Below, piece by piece: positions 1 through 9,699 of a DNA stretch of 64,000 bases; the stretch's first letter is position 1; each line of letters opens with the position of its first letter. The notes beneath the pieces were generated by a model, which was not told where the DNA came from, did no database searches, and saw only the letters and a program-made list of their open reading frames with translations. The stretch comes from Persicirhabdus sediminis. Lineage in GTDB: Bacteria > Verrucomicrobiota > Verrucomicrobiia > Verrucomicrobiales > Akkermansiaceae. Where the stretch lies: assembly GCF_016595495.1 (NCBI RefSeq), contig NZ_JAENIM010000039.1:292659-356658 (forward strand), read 5' to 3'. A program made the position numbers and the translations under genes.

Positions 1-1057
1 GATCAGGGGCAATGTTGAGTAGGAAGGTGCCGTTTTTAGAAACGAGATCGATCAATGTGTGGGTGAGGTACTCGCCCGGGAAATTGCCAGCGTCGTCATA
101 GCGCTCTTTGTTGAGGAACCAATAACGAACACCGATAGATTCGTCGTTCATGAAGGTCTTCTCCATCATGTTGCCTGGGCGGCCACGCTCAGTATTGAGC
201 ATGCCGGTTGGCAGTTTGGTTCCGTGTTTATGAATGAATGTGACGTCTTTGTTGTGGTCTTCAGCCCAGTTGTAGTAGTAGCTGGCTAGGTCGAGTCTAT
301 CGTCTTCTTTGAGCGCGTTGTAGAGACCGTAATCGAACCAGATTGAGTCTGGCTCGTATTTATCAATGACTTCTTTGACGAGTCCTAATTGTCTGTCTAA
401 ATACTCTCTGGTGCACGGGTCAGATTTTTTGTGAGGCTCATTGTACATGCCAACGTATTTCGGATCGCTGCCGTCATAGTCATAGCTGCCGAGGAAGCTG
501 TGCCCCCAGCTGGCCATGTTGTGGAAAGTAGTGATGAAGTTCATGCCGCGCTTGCGGTATGAGGCAGCGAGCTCGCCAGTGATATCGCGCTTAGGACCTT
601 TTTGTTTGGCGTTTACTGGGTTGATGTCACTGTTGTACATGCAGAAGTTGTCGTGGTGAATAACAACCATGCCAGCAAATCTAGCGCCTGAGTCATAAAA
701 TGTCTGAGCCCATTTTTCTGAGTCGAAATCTTTGGCTTTGAAATAATCGACCATGTCCTTGTAGCCGACTTCACTAGGGCTACCATAGTTTTCTACGTGG
801 TATTTATAGACCGGGCTATCTTTGACATACATGTTGTTATAATAGCCGATGGAGCCAGTGACAGGTAGCGTGCCCAAGAATGTTTGTGGTCCCCAGTGGG
901 TATAGATTCCAAACTTGGCGTCTTTGAGCCATTCTGGCGCATCATTTTTTACGCCGACAGATTCCCATGTGGGTTTGAATTTAGTGCTCTGCGCGCTAGC
1001 AAGTGCGATGCTTGCGGCTAGGCAAACTGATGAGCTAAGTAGTGTGGATACTTTCAT
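1..1057 (-). CDS. Alpha-L-fucosidase, GH29, exported (3' end outside window)
   Basis: Read leftward from an ATG at 1055-1057; the frame stays open to base 1, so the C-terminus lies outside the window (352 codons visible). An N-terminal signal peptide (MKVSTLLSSSVCLAASIALASA) is followed by the GH29 opening with KFGIYTHWG near residue 50 and by the nucleophile region SIWFDYGL near residue 260, whose Asp is the expected catalytic nucleophile. GH29 enzymes hydrolyse terminal alpha-L-fucose by a retaining mechanism; here probably in the periplasm or at the cell surface, on fucosylated mucin or algal glycans. It is physically separate from the GH101/sulfatase locus at 53-61 kb but fits the same diet. 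Family assignment is firm; the exact linkage is unknown. Confidence 0.9.
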   Translation of the reverse strand, partial: MKVSTLLSSSVCLAASIALASAQSTKFKPTWESVGVKNDAPEWLKDAKFGIYTHWGPQTFLGTLPVTGSIGYYNNMYVKDSPVYKYHVENYGSPSEVGYKDMVDYFKAKDFDSEKWAQTFYDSGARFAGMVVIHHDNFCMYNSDINPVNAKQKGPKRDITGELAASYRKRGMNFITTFHNMASWGHSFLGSYDYDGSDPKYVGMYNEPHKKSDPCTREYLDRQLGLVKEVIDKYEPDSIWFDYGLYNALKEDDRLDLASYYYNWAEDHNKDVTFIHKHGTKLPTGMLNTERGRPGNMMEKTFMNDESIGVRYWFLNKERYDDAGNFPGEYLTHTLIDLVSKNGTFLLNIAPD

Positions 1058-1303
1058 AAGTATTAGTGATTATTTCTAGTGCTTGTAGGCTCTTGTGCTG
1101 GATATTTCTATCAACCGTGAGGCTTTGATCATATAGAAATTATCCAGCTGAATCTCATTGTCGATATTTAAATATGAAATTTATATTCAAATATTGAGAC
1201 GGCGATTGATAATCAACATGTTTGCAATAGCTAAGTGACTGAGGTGATTGGCGGTTGCACAGTTATGGGATTTCGGCTAATTAAGTGGAAATAAATCGAG
1301 CTG

Positions 1304-2248
1304 ATGAATGACTTCATGAATGAGCATATTTTAAAAATATCTGGATTGGCAGGGATGTCGCTAATGGTGATGAGCTGTGGAAAGCATGTGCCGCCGACCT
1401 CGCCTGAAGAGGCGATGAAAAATGTGCCATCAACGATGATTGCAGGTGGAGGCATGGGCGAGCAGCAGATGAAGGTGAATGTTAGCCAGATTATCCCTGC
1501 GGAAAAATTAATTTGGGCTCCAGAGGATGAAAACGTGCCCATGGACGAGCAGTTTGAGGAAGTATGGGCCACCTCAAACAAAGATACTTGGGAGGTGAGT
1601 TATACGGTAGCGTCGCGCAAGGCGAAGCAATCTGGCAAACCATTGATGATCTGGTTCACTGATTCACGTAATAATGGAGGAAATAGTCCACGCTGCAAGG
1701 TGCTTAGTTCGGAGCTGCTAGAAACTGTTGAGTTTGAAGAGTGGGCTAACGAAGAGGCTGTGCGTTTGCGTATAGACTTGTACGTCAGAGCTGATCCAAA
1801 GGATGATCTTAACGAAGATGATAGAGTGAGAAATGTTAAGCAAGGCAGTGTGCAAGAACGCAAACAACAGTATGTGGATAATCTCAAACGCCGCTATAAG
1901 GTAAAGGGTACGCCACACATCTTTATGGTTTCGCCTAGCGGAAAGACGGTGGGGAATTATAAGGGGTTCACTACTGGTGGCGGACCGTATTTGCTAGGCC
2001 AGCTGAAGCAGGCAGCGCGTATCATTCGTGACGACTATGGTGCTTGGCGCGAGAAAATGGAAAAGCGTGGCTATCGCATTTGGACTAACCGCAGTGGCGA
2101 TCAAGTTTTGGCAAAATTGTTACGCTACAGCGATGGTAAAGTATATCTGGTAGATCCAGATGGTCGCCGAAGCCAGACGAGTGTGATGAGGCTGTCGGAT
2201 GCGGATCAGGCGTGGATTGATGCCGAGAAGGCAAAGCGCGGTTTGTAA
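1304..2248 (+). CDS. Thioredoxin-fold lipoprotein with C-terminal SHD1-like domain
   Basis: 314 residues from 1304; an alternative ATG is at 1316. The N-terminus is a lipoprotein signal (lipobox LMVMSC, Cys about residue 25). Residues ~110-240 resemble the thioredoxin_7 fold: GKPLMIWFTDS, then SPRCK where a CxxC would be expected, then KGTPHIFMVSPSG with the cis-Pro. Only one active-site-like Cys remains, so classical disulfide exchange is doubtful. Residues ~265-310 (WTNRSGDQVLAKLL...DGRR) resemble the SHD1-like domain common in Planctomycetes and Verrucomicrobia exported proteins. Stands alone and ends in a bidirectional hairpin terminator. Role unknown; probably envelope protein handling. 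Confidence 0.75.
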   Translation: MNDFMNEHILKISGLAGMSLMVMSCGKHVPPTSPEEAMKNVPSTMIAGGGMGEQQMKVNVSQIIPAEKLIWAPEDENVPMDEQFEEVWATSNKDTWEVSYTVASRKAKQSGKPLMIWFTDSRNNGGNSPRCKVLSSELLETVEFEEWANEEAVRLRIDLYVRADPKDDLNEDDRVRNVKQGSVQERKQQYVDNLKRRYKVKGTPHIFMVSPSGKTVGNYKGFTTGGGPYLLGQLKQAARIIRDDYGAWREKMEKRGYRIWTNRSGDQVLAKLLRYSDGKVYLVDPDGRRSQTSVMRLSDADQAWIDAEKAKRGL

Positions 2249-2298
2249 GTATATTTTTCTAACTAGCTGGCTGCAAATTCCAGCTAGTTTGTTAAATG

Positions 2299-2338
2299 AA
2301 AAAAATCCAGCTGGACAGACGTCCAGCTGGATTTTTTT
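2299..2338. terminator. Bidirectional hairpin terminator
   Basis: A perfect stem (AAAATCCAGCTGGAC / GTCCAGCTGGATTTT) with a 4-nt loop and A/T tracts on both sides lies between two converging genes. Both arms carry the CCAGCTGG palindrome that is iterated through the window. Confidence 0.9.
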
Positions 2339-2361
2339 GTGACTAAGTTAGATTGGTTGAT

Positions 2362-4338
2362 TTACTCAGCTTCGCGGGCGATTTGTTTTTCTAGCAATGG
2401 CAGCTCTGGGTATGAGGTCTGGCCAAGGTGAAGGAAAAGAATGCGGCGGATCTCTGCGATGGTTGCTCCTTTGCCGGTGAGTGAGTGGCCTGAGTGGACG
2501 ATTTTTTCAGACGCAGCGCCATCTAGGTGTGAGCTCCAGTAGGGCACAACACCATCGCTGCTTTCAGCTAGTGGATCATTGAGGTTTTTGCTGCCAATGA
2601 TGGAGTGGTAGGTGGTGTTTTTGCCAATGGGCATTTTGAGGACAGCTAGGTTGAATGGATTGTTGGGTTCTAGTGAAGCGATGCCGTCTAGCCGTTCAGA
2701 GGAGATTTTCACGCCTGTGGGTGTGAGGCCGTCGACCAGCGGTAGAGATGGTGGTGCTAGGCGAGTCAGCTTGGATGTGTTAGCATCTAGTGTTGCCATC
2801 TGGCTGAATGCGGTGACTGATTGCTCGATGATGTCGAATGGGATATTGATCAGCCAGCGGGCAATATCGCCAATTTTGCCAGAAGCAATATCGCTGCCGC
2901 GGTGAGGAGCTGCCGCAAAGACAACCCGCTTGATGTTTGGGTTTGGGGAAAATTCAATAATTGCCATGATGGTATCTTTTTGTTGTTGGCTCATGTCAAT
3001 TTGCTCAATCGGACGCTCAAATAATGCGTTGTAGATGTCGTCACCCGATTCACGGATTTGCATGTTAGTGAGCAGCCCGCCCATGGAGTGGCCTATCATG
3101 ACCATGTTTTTCATGTGTGGGTTAGACCCGTTAGGGTTGTAAACTTCTTGGAAGTCATCTAGCAAAATGCGCAACTTAGCGGCTGAGTAGCCAATCGGGT
3201 AGCCAGTCGGGTAGAAGAACATGACTGGCTGATATTTTTCACGTAGCACAGGATCGGACTGAATGACATTGATGGCATCTAGCCAGGTCAACGGGCTGGA
3301 CATTAGCCCGTGAACGAGAACCACGGGAATCTTGTCTGGATCGTAGTCTCTAAGTAGATAGAGGCCGGTGAATTGCTCGTATTTATTTGGGTTGAGCATG
3401 CCGCTAAAGCCAAAGTCTTCCTCTGGGCTGTAGGTTTTGATGAGCGCGAGCGCAGTGGTGAAATCGTAGGAGAGCTTCAGATCATCACCATCCAAGTTGA
3501 TGGTGTGTTTGCGGTATGAATTGAATAAGGTGAGCTGAAATGACTGGGATCCGTGGTGCATTTCATCCAGCTGGATGCATGCGGTAGCTGGAATCACAAA
3601 ACCGGTATGCGGCATGAAGGCATCTTTCTTGCTTGGCTTTGCAGGCCTTTTCATGTGGCCAGCCATGGCTGCGCCCACCGCATCGCGGCGCACACGTTCG
3701 GTGAGCATGCCCTTGATCTCTATGTAGTCAGCCGCCTTGATGCTATCGAATTGCGTTGGATCGATGGTATATTTTCCAGAACGATCCCACGAAATGGTGT
3801 AGATGCCCTCGGGGCCTTCGATGCGTAAATTGTCGCGATCAGCTACTTTTAGATCGTAAATGATACTTGTGGCTTGTGAGCATGATAGATTGTAGATGTT
3901 GCGCAGGTTTTCGATGCTTTCTGGGAGGATCGGTTTTCTGTGAGTGATGATAGCGTACTTGGCTGCGCATAGGTAATAGCCGAGAGCTTTTTGGTGTTCG
4001 CCTTCACTTTCTAGCAGCTCGGCGCGGCGCGAGCTGATTTCAGCAATGCATAATTTATTGTCGACGCTGGGAGTTTTGCGATCGAGCTCGATGAGTGCAT
4101 GGATGGCGTGGTCGGGAGATTTTTTGTAATCTTTAAGCAGCTGGTTATTATCTAGCGTCTGGCGGCTGCGGTCAGATAGATGGTGGTCGTGAGAAAGAAA
4201 TGTCGCCAGCTGGGATTCTTGGATCGGCTTAGTTAGAGTGCTTACTTCCAGCCCGCCACAGGAAATAACAAACAGCGAGATAGCTAGGAGTAGCAAGCTT
4301 TGGGGACCACGAGTGAAAAATTTGCGATTGGCAATCAT
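2362..4338 (-). CDS. Alpha/beta-hydrolase lipoprotein (lipase/esterase-like)
   Basis: The open frame extends to 4545, but that would overlap trpB; I prefer the ATG at 4338, which gives MIANRKFF followed by a hydrophobic stretch and lipobox VISC-G, i.e. an envelope lipoprotein of about 658 residues. The N-terminal third is helical and has no recognised domain. The catalytic half has an oxyanion strand VVLVHGLMSSPLTW, the nucleophile elbow GHSMGG and a late SGHS histidine, the arrangement of PGAP1/lipase-class hydrolases. Substrate is unknown. It is divergent from trpB with a short shared control region of about 100 bp. Start choice is inferred; the hydrolase call is firm. Confidence 0.8.
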   Translation of the reverse strand: MIANRKFFTRGPQSLLLLAISLFVISCGGLEVSTLTKPIQESQLATFLSHDHHLSDRSRQTLDNNQLLKDYKKSPDHAIHALIELDRKTPSVDNKLCIAEISSRRAELLESEGEHQKALGYYLCAAKYAIITHRKPILPESIENLRNIYNLSCSQATSIIYDLKVADRDNLRIEGPEGIYTISWDRSGKYTIDPTQFDSIKAADYIEIKGMLTERVRRDAVGAAMAGHMKRPAKPSKKDAFMPHTGFVIPATACIQLDEMHHGSQSFQLTLFNSYRKHTINLDGDDLKLSYDFTTALALIKTYSPEEDFGFSGMLNPNKYEQFTGLYLLRDYDPDKIPVVLVHGLMSSPLTWLDAINVIQSDPVLREKYQPVMFFYPTGYPIGYSAAKLRILLDDFQEVYNPNGSNPHMKNMVMIGHSMGGLLTNMQIRESGDDIYNALFERPIEQIDMSQQQKDTIMAIIEFSPNPNIKRVVFAAAPHRGSDIASGKIGDIARWLINIPFDIIEQSVTAFSQMATLDANTSKLTRLAPPSLPLVDGLTPTGVKISSERLDGIASLEPNNPFNLAVLKMPIGKNTTYHSIIGSKNLNDPLAESSDGVVPYWSSHLDGAASEKIVHSGHSLTGKGATIAEIRRILFLHLGQTSYPELPLLEKQIAREAE

Positions 4339-4442
4339 GACGGTGAGAGGGTGTACAAACCATTGATAGAGTAAAATGGCCACTGCTGACAATGTCATTT
4401 CCTGATGAATGCGCACTTGCACTTCGCGCCTGACGGTTATAG

Positions 4443-5681
4443 GTGTTTGTCGTGGCAAGTAACGCACCATCCTCATTACCCGACGAAAGCGGACATTTTG
4501 GCACCTACGGTGGCATGTTCGTACCCGAAACATTGATGGCTCCATTGCAGGAGCTCACAGTGGAATATGAAAAAGCAAAGGCAGATCCAGAGTTCCAAAA
4601 GGAGCTAGATTATCTGCTTAGGCAGTATTGTGGCCGTCCAACGCCGCTTTACTACGCTGAGCGGTGGACCGAGAAATTAGGCGGTGCCAAGATTTACCTC
4701 AAGCGTGAAGATCTTCTGCACACTGGCGCACATAAAATCAACAATGCCATTGGCCAAATTTTGCTCGCTAAGCGATTAGGCAAAAAGCGTATCATTGCGG
4801 AAACTGGAGCTGGCCAGCATGGCGTAGCTACAGCCACCGTGTGTGCTCGTTTTGGCATGGAATGTGTAGTCTATATGGGCGCAGTGGATATGGAGCGCCA
4901 AGCGCTTAACGTTGCCCGTATGCGTCTGCTTGGAGCAGAATGTGTTCCGGTAACAGCTGGCCAAGCGACTTTGAAAGAAGCTGTGAATGAAGCCATGCGT
5001 GATTGGGTTTCTACAGTAGATCATACTCACTACATCCTCGGCTCAGCGCTGGGATCGCACCCATTCCCAATGATGGTTCGTGATTTCCACCGTGTGATTG
5101 GCCTCGAGGCTAGAGAACAAATTTTAGAACAAGAAGGTCGTCTGCCTGACCTCTGTGTGGCCTGTGTAGGTGGTGGCTCTAACGCCATCGGCCTATTCCA
5201 TCCTTTCATCGACGACAAAGAAGTTGAGCTGATGGGGGTTGAAGCTGGCGGTGATGGCATCGTGCCTGAGCGTCATGCCGCTCGATTCCAGGGTGGTAAA
5301 CTTGGTGTTCTTCAGGGGACAAAGACTTGGTTGTTAGCTGATGACGACGGTCAGGTTGAGCTGACTCACTCAGTGAGTGCTGGCCTCGATTACGCCGCCA
5401 TTGGTCCTGAGCACGCCTACCTTAAAGACATCGAGCGCGCTGATTATACCTATGCGACCGACGATGAAGCACTGGCTGCATTCAAAGAACTATCCTGCAC
5501 TGAGGGAATCATCCCTGCGCTGGAGAGCTCACATGCGATGGCTTATGTTTCTAAAATCGCGCCGGGTATGCCAAAAGATTCTATCATCATTGCAAACCTA
5601 TCAGGTCGCGGTGATAAAGATGTGGCGCAGGCAGCTCGTTATCTGCTCAAAGATCACAACTTAGACGAAACTCAGCTGTAA
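4443..5681 (+). CDS. trpB: Tryptophan synthase beta chain
   Basis: Condenses indole with L-serine to tryptophan using PLP. The whole family length is present (about 412 residues): N-terminal [18 protein letters not shown] lysine in [10 protein letters not shown] (K98 from the GTG at 4443), and the phosphate-binding loop GGGSNAIG. The start is a GTG; other in-frame GTG codons follow closely, so the first few residues are uncertain. trpA is not adjacent, as is often seen in genomes with scattered trp genes. lpxI follows after 28 bp on the same strand and may be co-transcribed. Confidence 0.97.
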   Translation: MFVVASNAPSSLPDESGHFGTYGGMFVPETLMAPLQELTVEYEKAKADPEFQKELDYLLRQYCGRPTPLYYAERWTEKLGGAKIYLKREDLLHTGAHKINNAIGQILLAKRLGKKRIIAETGAGQHGVATATVCARFGMECVVYMGAVDMERQALNVARMRLLGAECVPVTAGQATLKEAVNEAMRDWVSTVDHTHYILGSALGSHPFPMMVRDFHRVIGLEAREQILEQEGRLPDLCVACVGGGSNAIGLFHPFIDDKEVELMGVEAGGDGIVPERHAARFQGGKLGVLQGTKTWLLADDDGQVELTHSVSAGLDYAAIGPEHAYLKDIERADYTYATDDEALAAFKELSCTEGIIPALESSHAMAYVSKIAPGMPKDSIIIANLSGRGDKDVAQAARYLLKDHNLDETQL

Positions 5682-5709
5682 TTTCTAGCTAGGTCATCAG
5701 AATTTATCC

Positions 5710-6540
5710 ATGGCGACGAGAACCATTGGCATCATTGCTGGCTCAGGAGTTTACCCTGAGACATTTGTTGAGGCAGCCCGCCGAAAATGCGAAGGGGTGC
5801 GTTTGGTTGTCGCCGCGTTTGTGGATGAAACTCGTCCTGATCTAGCTGATAAAGTTGACGCCTTTGAATGGTTTCGTGTTGGCCAGCTGAGCAAGACGAT
5901 CAAATATTTCAAAAAACAAGGGGTCAACGAGGCGATCATGGTAGGGCAGATTGCACCTAGCAATCTGTTCTCACTGCGACCAGACATTCGCCTGATGGTG
6001 ATGTTAGCCAAGGTGAAAGAGCGCAATGCTGAAACCTTGTTTGGCGCCATTGCTAACGAGATGGATAAAGATGGCATCACTCTAATCAATGCCACCACAT
6101 TCCTCGAAGATATCATGCCATCAGCTGGTCATGTCATGGGGCCAAAGCTCAAACCACGTCAGTGGGAAGATGCTGAGTTTGGCTTCCGCATGGCCAAAGA
6201 AACTAGCCGGCTAGATATCGGCCAGAGCGTTGTCGTTAGACACGGAACCGTTCTCGCAGCTGAAGCATTTGAAGGCACTAATGCTTGCATCAAGCGGGGC
6301 GGCGAGCTCGGCAAAGGTAAAGATGTTACCTTGGCTAAAGTTTCCAAACCGAATCAAGATTTTCGATTCGATGTTCCTTGTGTGGGTCCAGATACCATCA
6401 AAAATTGTGCGCGATCTGGCGTCGGTGTGATCGCCATCGAGGCAGATAAAACGCTGGTACTCGACTACGATGAAGTCATGCGCCGTTGCCAGCAGGAGAA
6501 GGTGTCGTTAGTAGCTATCAGTCAAGCAGCTGGTAGTTAA
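5710..6540 (+). CDS. lpxI: UDP-2,3-diacylglucosamine pyrophosphatase LpxI
   Basis: 276 residues, the normal LpxI length. The N-terminal domain starts IGIIAGSGVYPE and continues with a Rossmann-like half; the C-terminal catalytic half has FRFDVPCVGPDTI and GVGVIAIEADKTLVLD, typical of LpxI (DUF1009). LpxI cleaves UDP-2,3-diacyl-GlcN to lipid X in lipid A synthesis, replacing LpxH, which supports a Gram-negative outer membrane. It lies 28 bp after trpB and ends 31 bp from the convergent ABC operon with no obvious terminator between. Confidence 0.93.
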   Translation: MATRTIGIIAGSGVYPETFVEAARRKCEGVRLVVAAFVDETRPDLADKVDAFEWFRVGQLSKTIKYFKKQGVNEAIMVGQIAPSNLFSLRPDIRLMVMLAKVKERNAETLFGAIANEMDKDGITLINATTFLEDIMPSAGHVMGPKLKPRQWEDAEFGFRMAKETSRLDIGQSVVVRHGTVLAAEAFEGTNACIKRGGELGKGKDVTLAKVSKPNQDFRFDVPCVGPDTIKNCARSGVGVIAIEADKTLVLDYDEVMRRCQQEKVSLVAISQAAGS

Positions 6541-6571
6541 TTTAAATCTACAAAATGGATCAGCTGCGTTG

Positions 6572-7981
6572 TTAGTTTGTTTGATCCAGATCAATGACTC
6601 GATGACTGATTTCATTGACCAAACGTCTATCGTGACTGATGTAGAGTAGTGCAGCACGATGTTTTTCAAGGTAGCTGAGCAGTGCTTTATTGACGACTTC
6701 AGCAGTGATCATGTCGAGTCTAGAAGTAGGCTCATCGGCGACGATATAGCGCGGGCGAAGTAGTAAAATGAAGAGCAGGGAGAATCGCTGAAGTTCGCCG
6801 CCAGAAAGTTGATGAGGTTTGCTTCCTAGCAGCTTCGCTGAAAGTCCGAGTTCATTCATTATCACTTCGACATGGTCTTGGTCAAAACGATGCTTTTTTT
6901 GTAAGTCAGTTAGCAGGATTTGCAGTGGGTGGTGAGCAGGGAATGTCGTTGCAGGATCTTGGCTGAGTTTGAGTACCTTCGGTCGCTCGGCAGGAAAATA
7001 ATCAAAGTGGTAATTTATGCTGCCTGACTTAGGTTTGAGCAGTTTGAGTGATAGGTCAGCTAGGCTAGATTTTCCTTTGCCGCTTTCACCAACCATGCCG
7101 ATGATTTCTCCCTCACTGATGGTTAAGTTGAAGTCGTGGAAGAGTTGCTTTGAGCCCCGAGATAGGCTGACATTTTCCAGCGTGATGATAGGTTTTGGCT
7201 GCTGTAGCTTCTCCGGTCGGTTCCATTTCTTCTTGGCGGCTGAAATGAGCTGTTGGGTGTAGCTATTTTTCGGCTCTGTTAGAACAGCTGAAGCGTCGCC
7301 TTGCTCGATGATTTGGCCATCGCGCATGATAATGATGGTGCCACCAAGTTCCTCCGCGAGCTGCAAATTGTGAGTAATGGTGATCAATCCGCCGTGATCT
7401 CTGTATTTTGCAAGCCGTTTGATCGTCGCCGCGGCATGCCGTCTATCTAAGCCTTTAGTGGGTTCGTCAGCGATGAGCACTTTGCCTCCTGCTGCTGTGG
7501 CGGCAGCGTAGGCGACTCGTTGGGACATACCTCCAGACAGTCTGCTGGGCACCTTTGCTCCGTGACCGTCTAGGTTTAGTTGAGTCAATGATTCATCAGC
7601 TGATTGAGTTGCTTTGCGGTATTTCTGTAAATGGACAAACTCAAAAACCTCTGAGATCTGCCGCCTCATCGGCATGATCGGGTTCAGTGACTTGCTAGGT
7701 TCTTGGGGTAAAAAACAAATCTCTCTAGCCCAAATCGCTTCTAGCTGGGATTGGCTTATCTTAGTTAGTGGCTTGCCGAAGAGTTTGATTTCACCAGTTT
7801 GGCAGATGCCGGACGGCAGAATTCCCAGCAGAGCTTGGGCTAAGATGCTTTTTCCAGCTCCTGATTCGCCAAGGATGGTTAGAGCTGAATTGCTAGCTAG
7901 CGAAAATGATAGATTGTCGACGAGTTTACGGCCGTGTTGATCTTGAATTGTTAGTTTTCTGGCTTCAATCAATGGCGTCAT
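6572..7981 (-). CDS. ABC transporter, duplicated ATPase (peptide/nickel type)
   Basis: One 469-residue chain carries two complete ATPase domains, like a fused DppD-DppF/YejF. Domain 1: Walker A GESGAGKS, signature LSGGMSQRV, Walker B VLIADEPT. Domain 2 from about residue 265: Walker A GESGKGKSS, signature LSGGELQRF, Walker B YIVADEPTS, and a switch histidine in YISHDRR. It energises the permeases encoded just upstream. Its ATG overlaps the preceding permease stop region by 17 bp, pointing to translational coupling. It is the last gene of the four-gene leftward operon. Substrate class (peptide or nickel) cannot be separated from the ATPase alone. Confidence 0.93.
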   Translation of the reverse strand: MTPLIEARKLTIQDQHGRKLVDNLSFSLASNSALTILGESGAGKSILAQALLGILPSGICQTGEIKLFGKPLTKISQSQLEAIWAREICFLPQEPSKSLNPIMPMRRQISEVFEFVHLQKYRKATQSADESLTQLNLDGHGAKVPSRLSGGMSQRVAYAAATAAGGKVLIADEPTKGLDRRHAAATIKRLAKYRDHGGLITITHNLQLAEELGGTIIIMRDGQIIEQGDASAVLTEPKNSYTQQLISAAKKKWNRPEKLQQPKPIITLENVSLSRGSKQLFHDFNLTISEGEIIGMVGESGKGKSSLADLSLKLLKPKSGSINYHFDYFPAERPKVLKLSQDPATTFPAHHPLQILLTDLQKKHRFDQDHVEVIMNELGLSAKLLGSKPHQLSGGELQRFSLLFILLLRPRYIVADEPTSRLDMITAEVVNKALLSYLEKHRAALLYISHDRRLVNEISHRVIDLDQTN

Positions 7982-8756
7982 TTGACCCTCCTTTCGCTAG
8001 TAAATTAAATGCTAAGACGAGTGCGAAAATGGCCAACAGTGGCTGTGCTAACACCCATGGGGCATCTGAATAATATGGGAAGAGCTCAACCATCATCAGT
8101 CCAAGCTCCGCATCAGGTGGTCGCAAGCCGACGTAGACAAAACCTATCGAAGCCAAAATTAGGATGGCGTTTCCTGCACCAAAACAAGCGAGGGTAGCCA
8201 GATCTGTTTTGATAGATGGCCATAGATGCCGCCTCAAGATGTAGACTAGATTAAACCCGTAGAGTTGTGACATCTGCACGGCGGGTTCACTCTTTAGGCT
8301 CATCACTCTGGCTCGGACAACTCGAAAGTATTCCAGCCAAAGCACAAGGCTGATGGAGAGGTAGATCATAAAAAATGAGCCAGGAATGATTGAGCTGAAG
8401 AGTAGTACGATAATGAGGCCTGGTAGGGCCATGATGATGTTGACGACGGTTGAAAAGAACCGGTCAACATGTCCGCCATACCATGCTGAAAAGAAGCCAG
8501 TGAGGGTGCCTATAGTCGATGCGGTAATGACGCAGATGCTAGCCATGCTTAGGGATGTTAGGATGGCGCTAGAAATTCTAGCTAGATTGCAGCGCCCAAA
8601 TTGATCAGTGCCCAAGGGGTAAGTTAGTGAGGGGGGATCAAAAATGCTATCTAGATTTTGGCTAGCAATGTCATTGCTTGTAAACCTATTGGCTAAAACC
8701 AAGACTAGTAAGATTAACAGGATGCCAGCACCCAGCTTTTGTTTTCTATCTATCAT
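7965..8756 (-). CDS. ABC transporter permease, DppC/NikC-like
   Basis: I use the ATG at 8756 (MIDRKQKLGAG), giving about 263 residues; the longer frame begins at a TTG at 8789. There is one N-terminal membrane helix, the TYPLGTDQFGRCNLARI segment typical of DppC-type permeases, then a five-helix inner-membrane-component domain with the EAA-like loop around LYGFNLVYILRRHLWPS. It pairs with the upstream permease to form the channel. Overlaps both neighbours by 11-17 bp. Confidence 0.9.
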   Translation of the reverse strand: MIDRKQKLGAGILLILLVLVLANRFTSNDIASQNLDSIFDPPSLTYPLGTDQFGRCNLARISSAILTSLSMASICVITASTIGTLTGFFSAWYGGHVDRFFSTVVNIIMALPGLIIVLLFSSIIPGSFFMIYLSISLVLWLEYFRVVRARVMSLKSEPAVQMSQLYGFNLVYILRRHLWPSIKTDLATLACFGAGNAILILASIGFVYVGLRPPDAELGLMMVELFPYYSDAPWVLAQPLLAIFALVLAFNLLAKGGSNDAID

Positions 8757-9699
8757 GGTTAGAGGCTGAATGGTTGATTCTTGGATCAATCAGGTAGACA
8801 GCCAGATCGATAAACGAGTTGATAGCGACAAAGAGCAAGCCCATGACCATAGCTGAGGCTTGAATCATGGGGATATCACGGCTGAAGATGGCGTGAGCGA
8901 GCGCATGACCAATTCCCGGCCATGAAAATAGTGATTCGATCATGACAATGCCCTCTATCAGGCAGATGGCTTGAACGCCCAAAAAGGGGAGGAATAATAA
9001 GGTGATGTTAGGCTTGGCGTGTCGCTCGAAAGCTTGGTTTTCGCTTAGCCCTTTGAGTCTGGCAAATTGGTAGTAGCTCGATGTTACTGCGTTATTGGTG
9101 ATGTTTTTTATCATTCTGCTAGAAAGTGCGGCCATGCTCAGGGCGAGTGCTGTCGCTGGTAGGATGATGAATTCACTGCCGCCAAAACCTGCTACGGGTA
9201 AGAGCTTGAAATGAATCGAAAATACTAAGATTAAGATTAGCCCAATGACGAAAACCGGCTGAGCCCGCAGGATCGCAGAAACAAATAAGGAAGTGTGATC
9301 AGCTAGAGAGTTAGCCCTGCGGCCACAATAAGTGCCGATTGGCACGGCGATTAAAACCGAAATGATCGTAGCTACAAGGGCGAGTTCAAAACTATGACCT
9401 AGCTGATGCTGAATCTCATGCAGCACTGGTCTGCCTGAAACAAGGGAGTTGCCAAAATCAAGTTGAGCCAAGCTGCCTAACCAATCGAAATACATGCTGA
9501 TAGCGGAGCGGTCGAGGGCGAGTTCACTTGTGACCATATCTGCGGCTTGCTGGTTGACTTGATCATAGCCATAGCGGCCAGCGGCAATTTTAAACGCCAT
9601 ATTGCCAGGGAGTAGGCGCATCATGATGAAGCTCAGTGTGCCCACAGCCCACACAACAAAAACCGCTTGGAAGAGCCTTTTGCTAATCGTTGTTATCAT
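8746..9699 (-). CDS. ABC transporter permease, DppB/NikB-like
   Basis: About 317 residues from the ATG at 9699 (MITTISKRLFQAVF); the longer frame starts with TTG at 9744 and would run far into the preceding gene. N-terminal helix with the TLSFIMMRLLPGN signature of DppB permeases, periplasmic segment, then the membrane domain with an EAA-type loop (ARLKGLSENQAFERHAKPN). The stop overlaps the next permease start, and its own start overlaps the binding-protein stop by 17 bp. Confidence 0.9.
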   Translation of the reverse strand: MITTISKRLFQAVFVVWAVGTLSFIMMRLLPGNMAFKIAAGRYGYDQVNQQAADMVTSELALDRSAISMYFDWLGSLAQLDFGNSLVSGRPVLHEIQHQLGHSFELALVATIISVLIAVPIGTYCGRRANSLADHTSLFVSAILRAQPVFVIGLILILVFSIHFKLLPVAGFGGSEFIILPATALALSMAALSSRMIKNITNNAVTSSYYQFARLKGLSENQAFERHAKPNITLLFLPFLGVQAICLIEGIVMIESLFSWPGIGHALAHAIFSRDIPMIQASAMVMGLLFVAINSFIDLAVYLIDPRINHSASNHDR

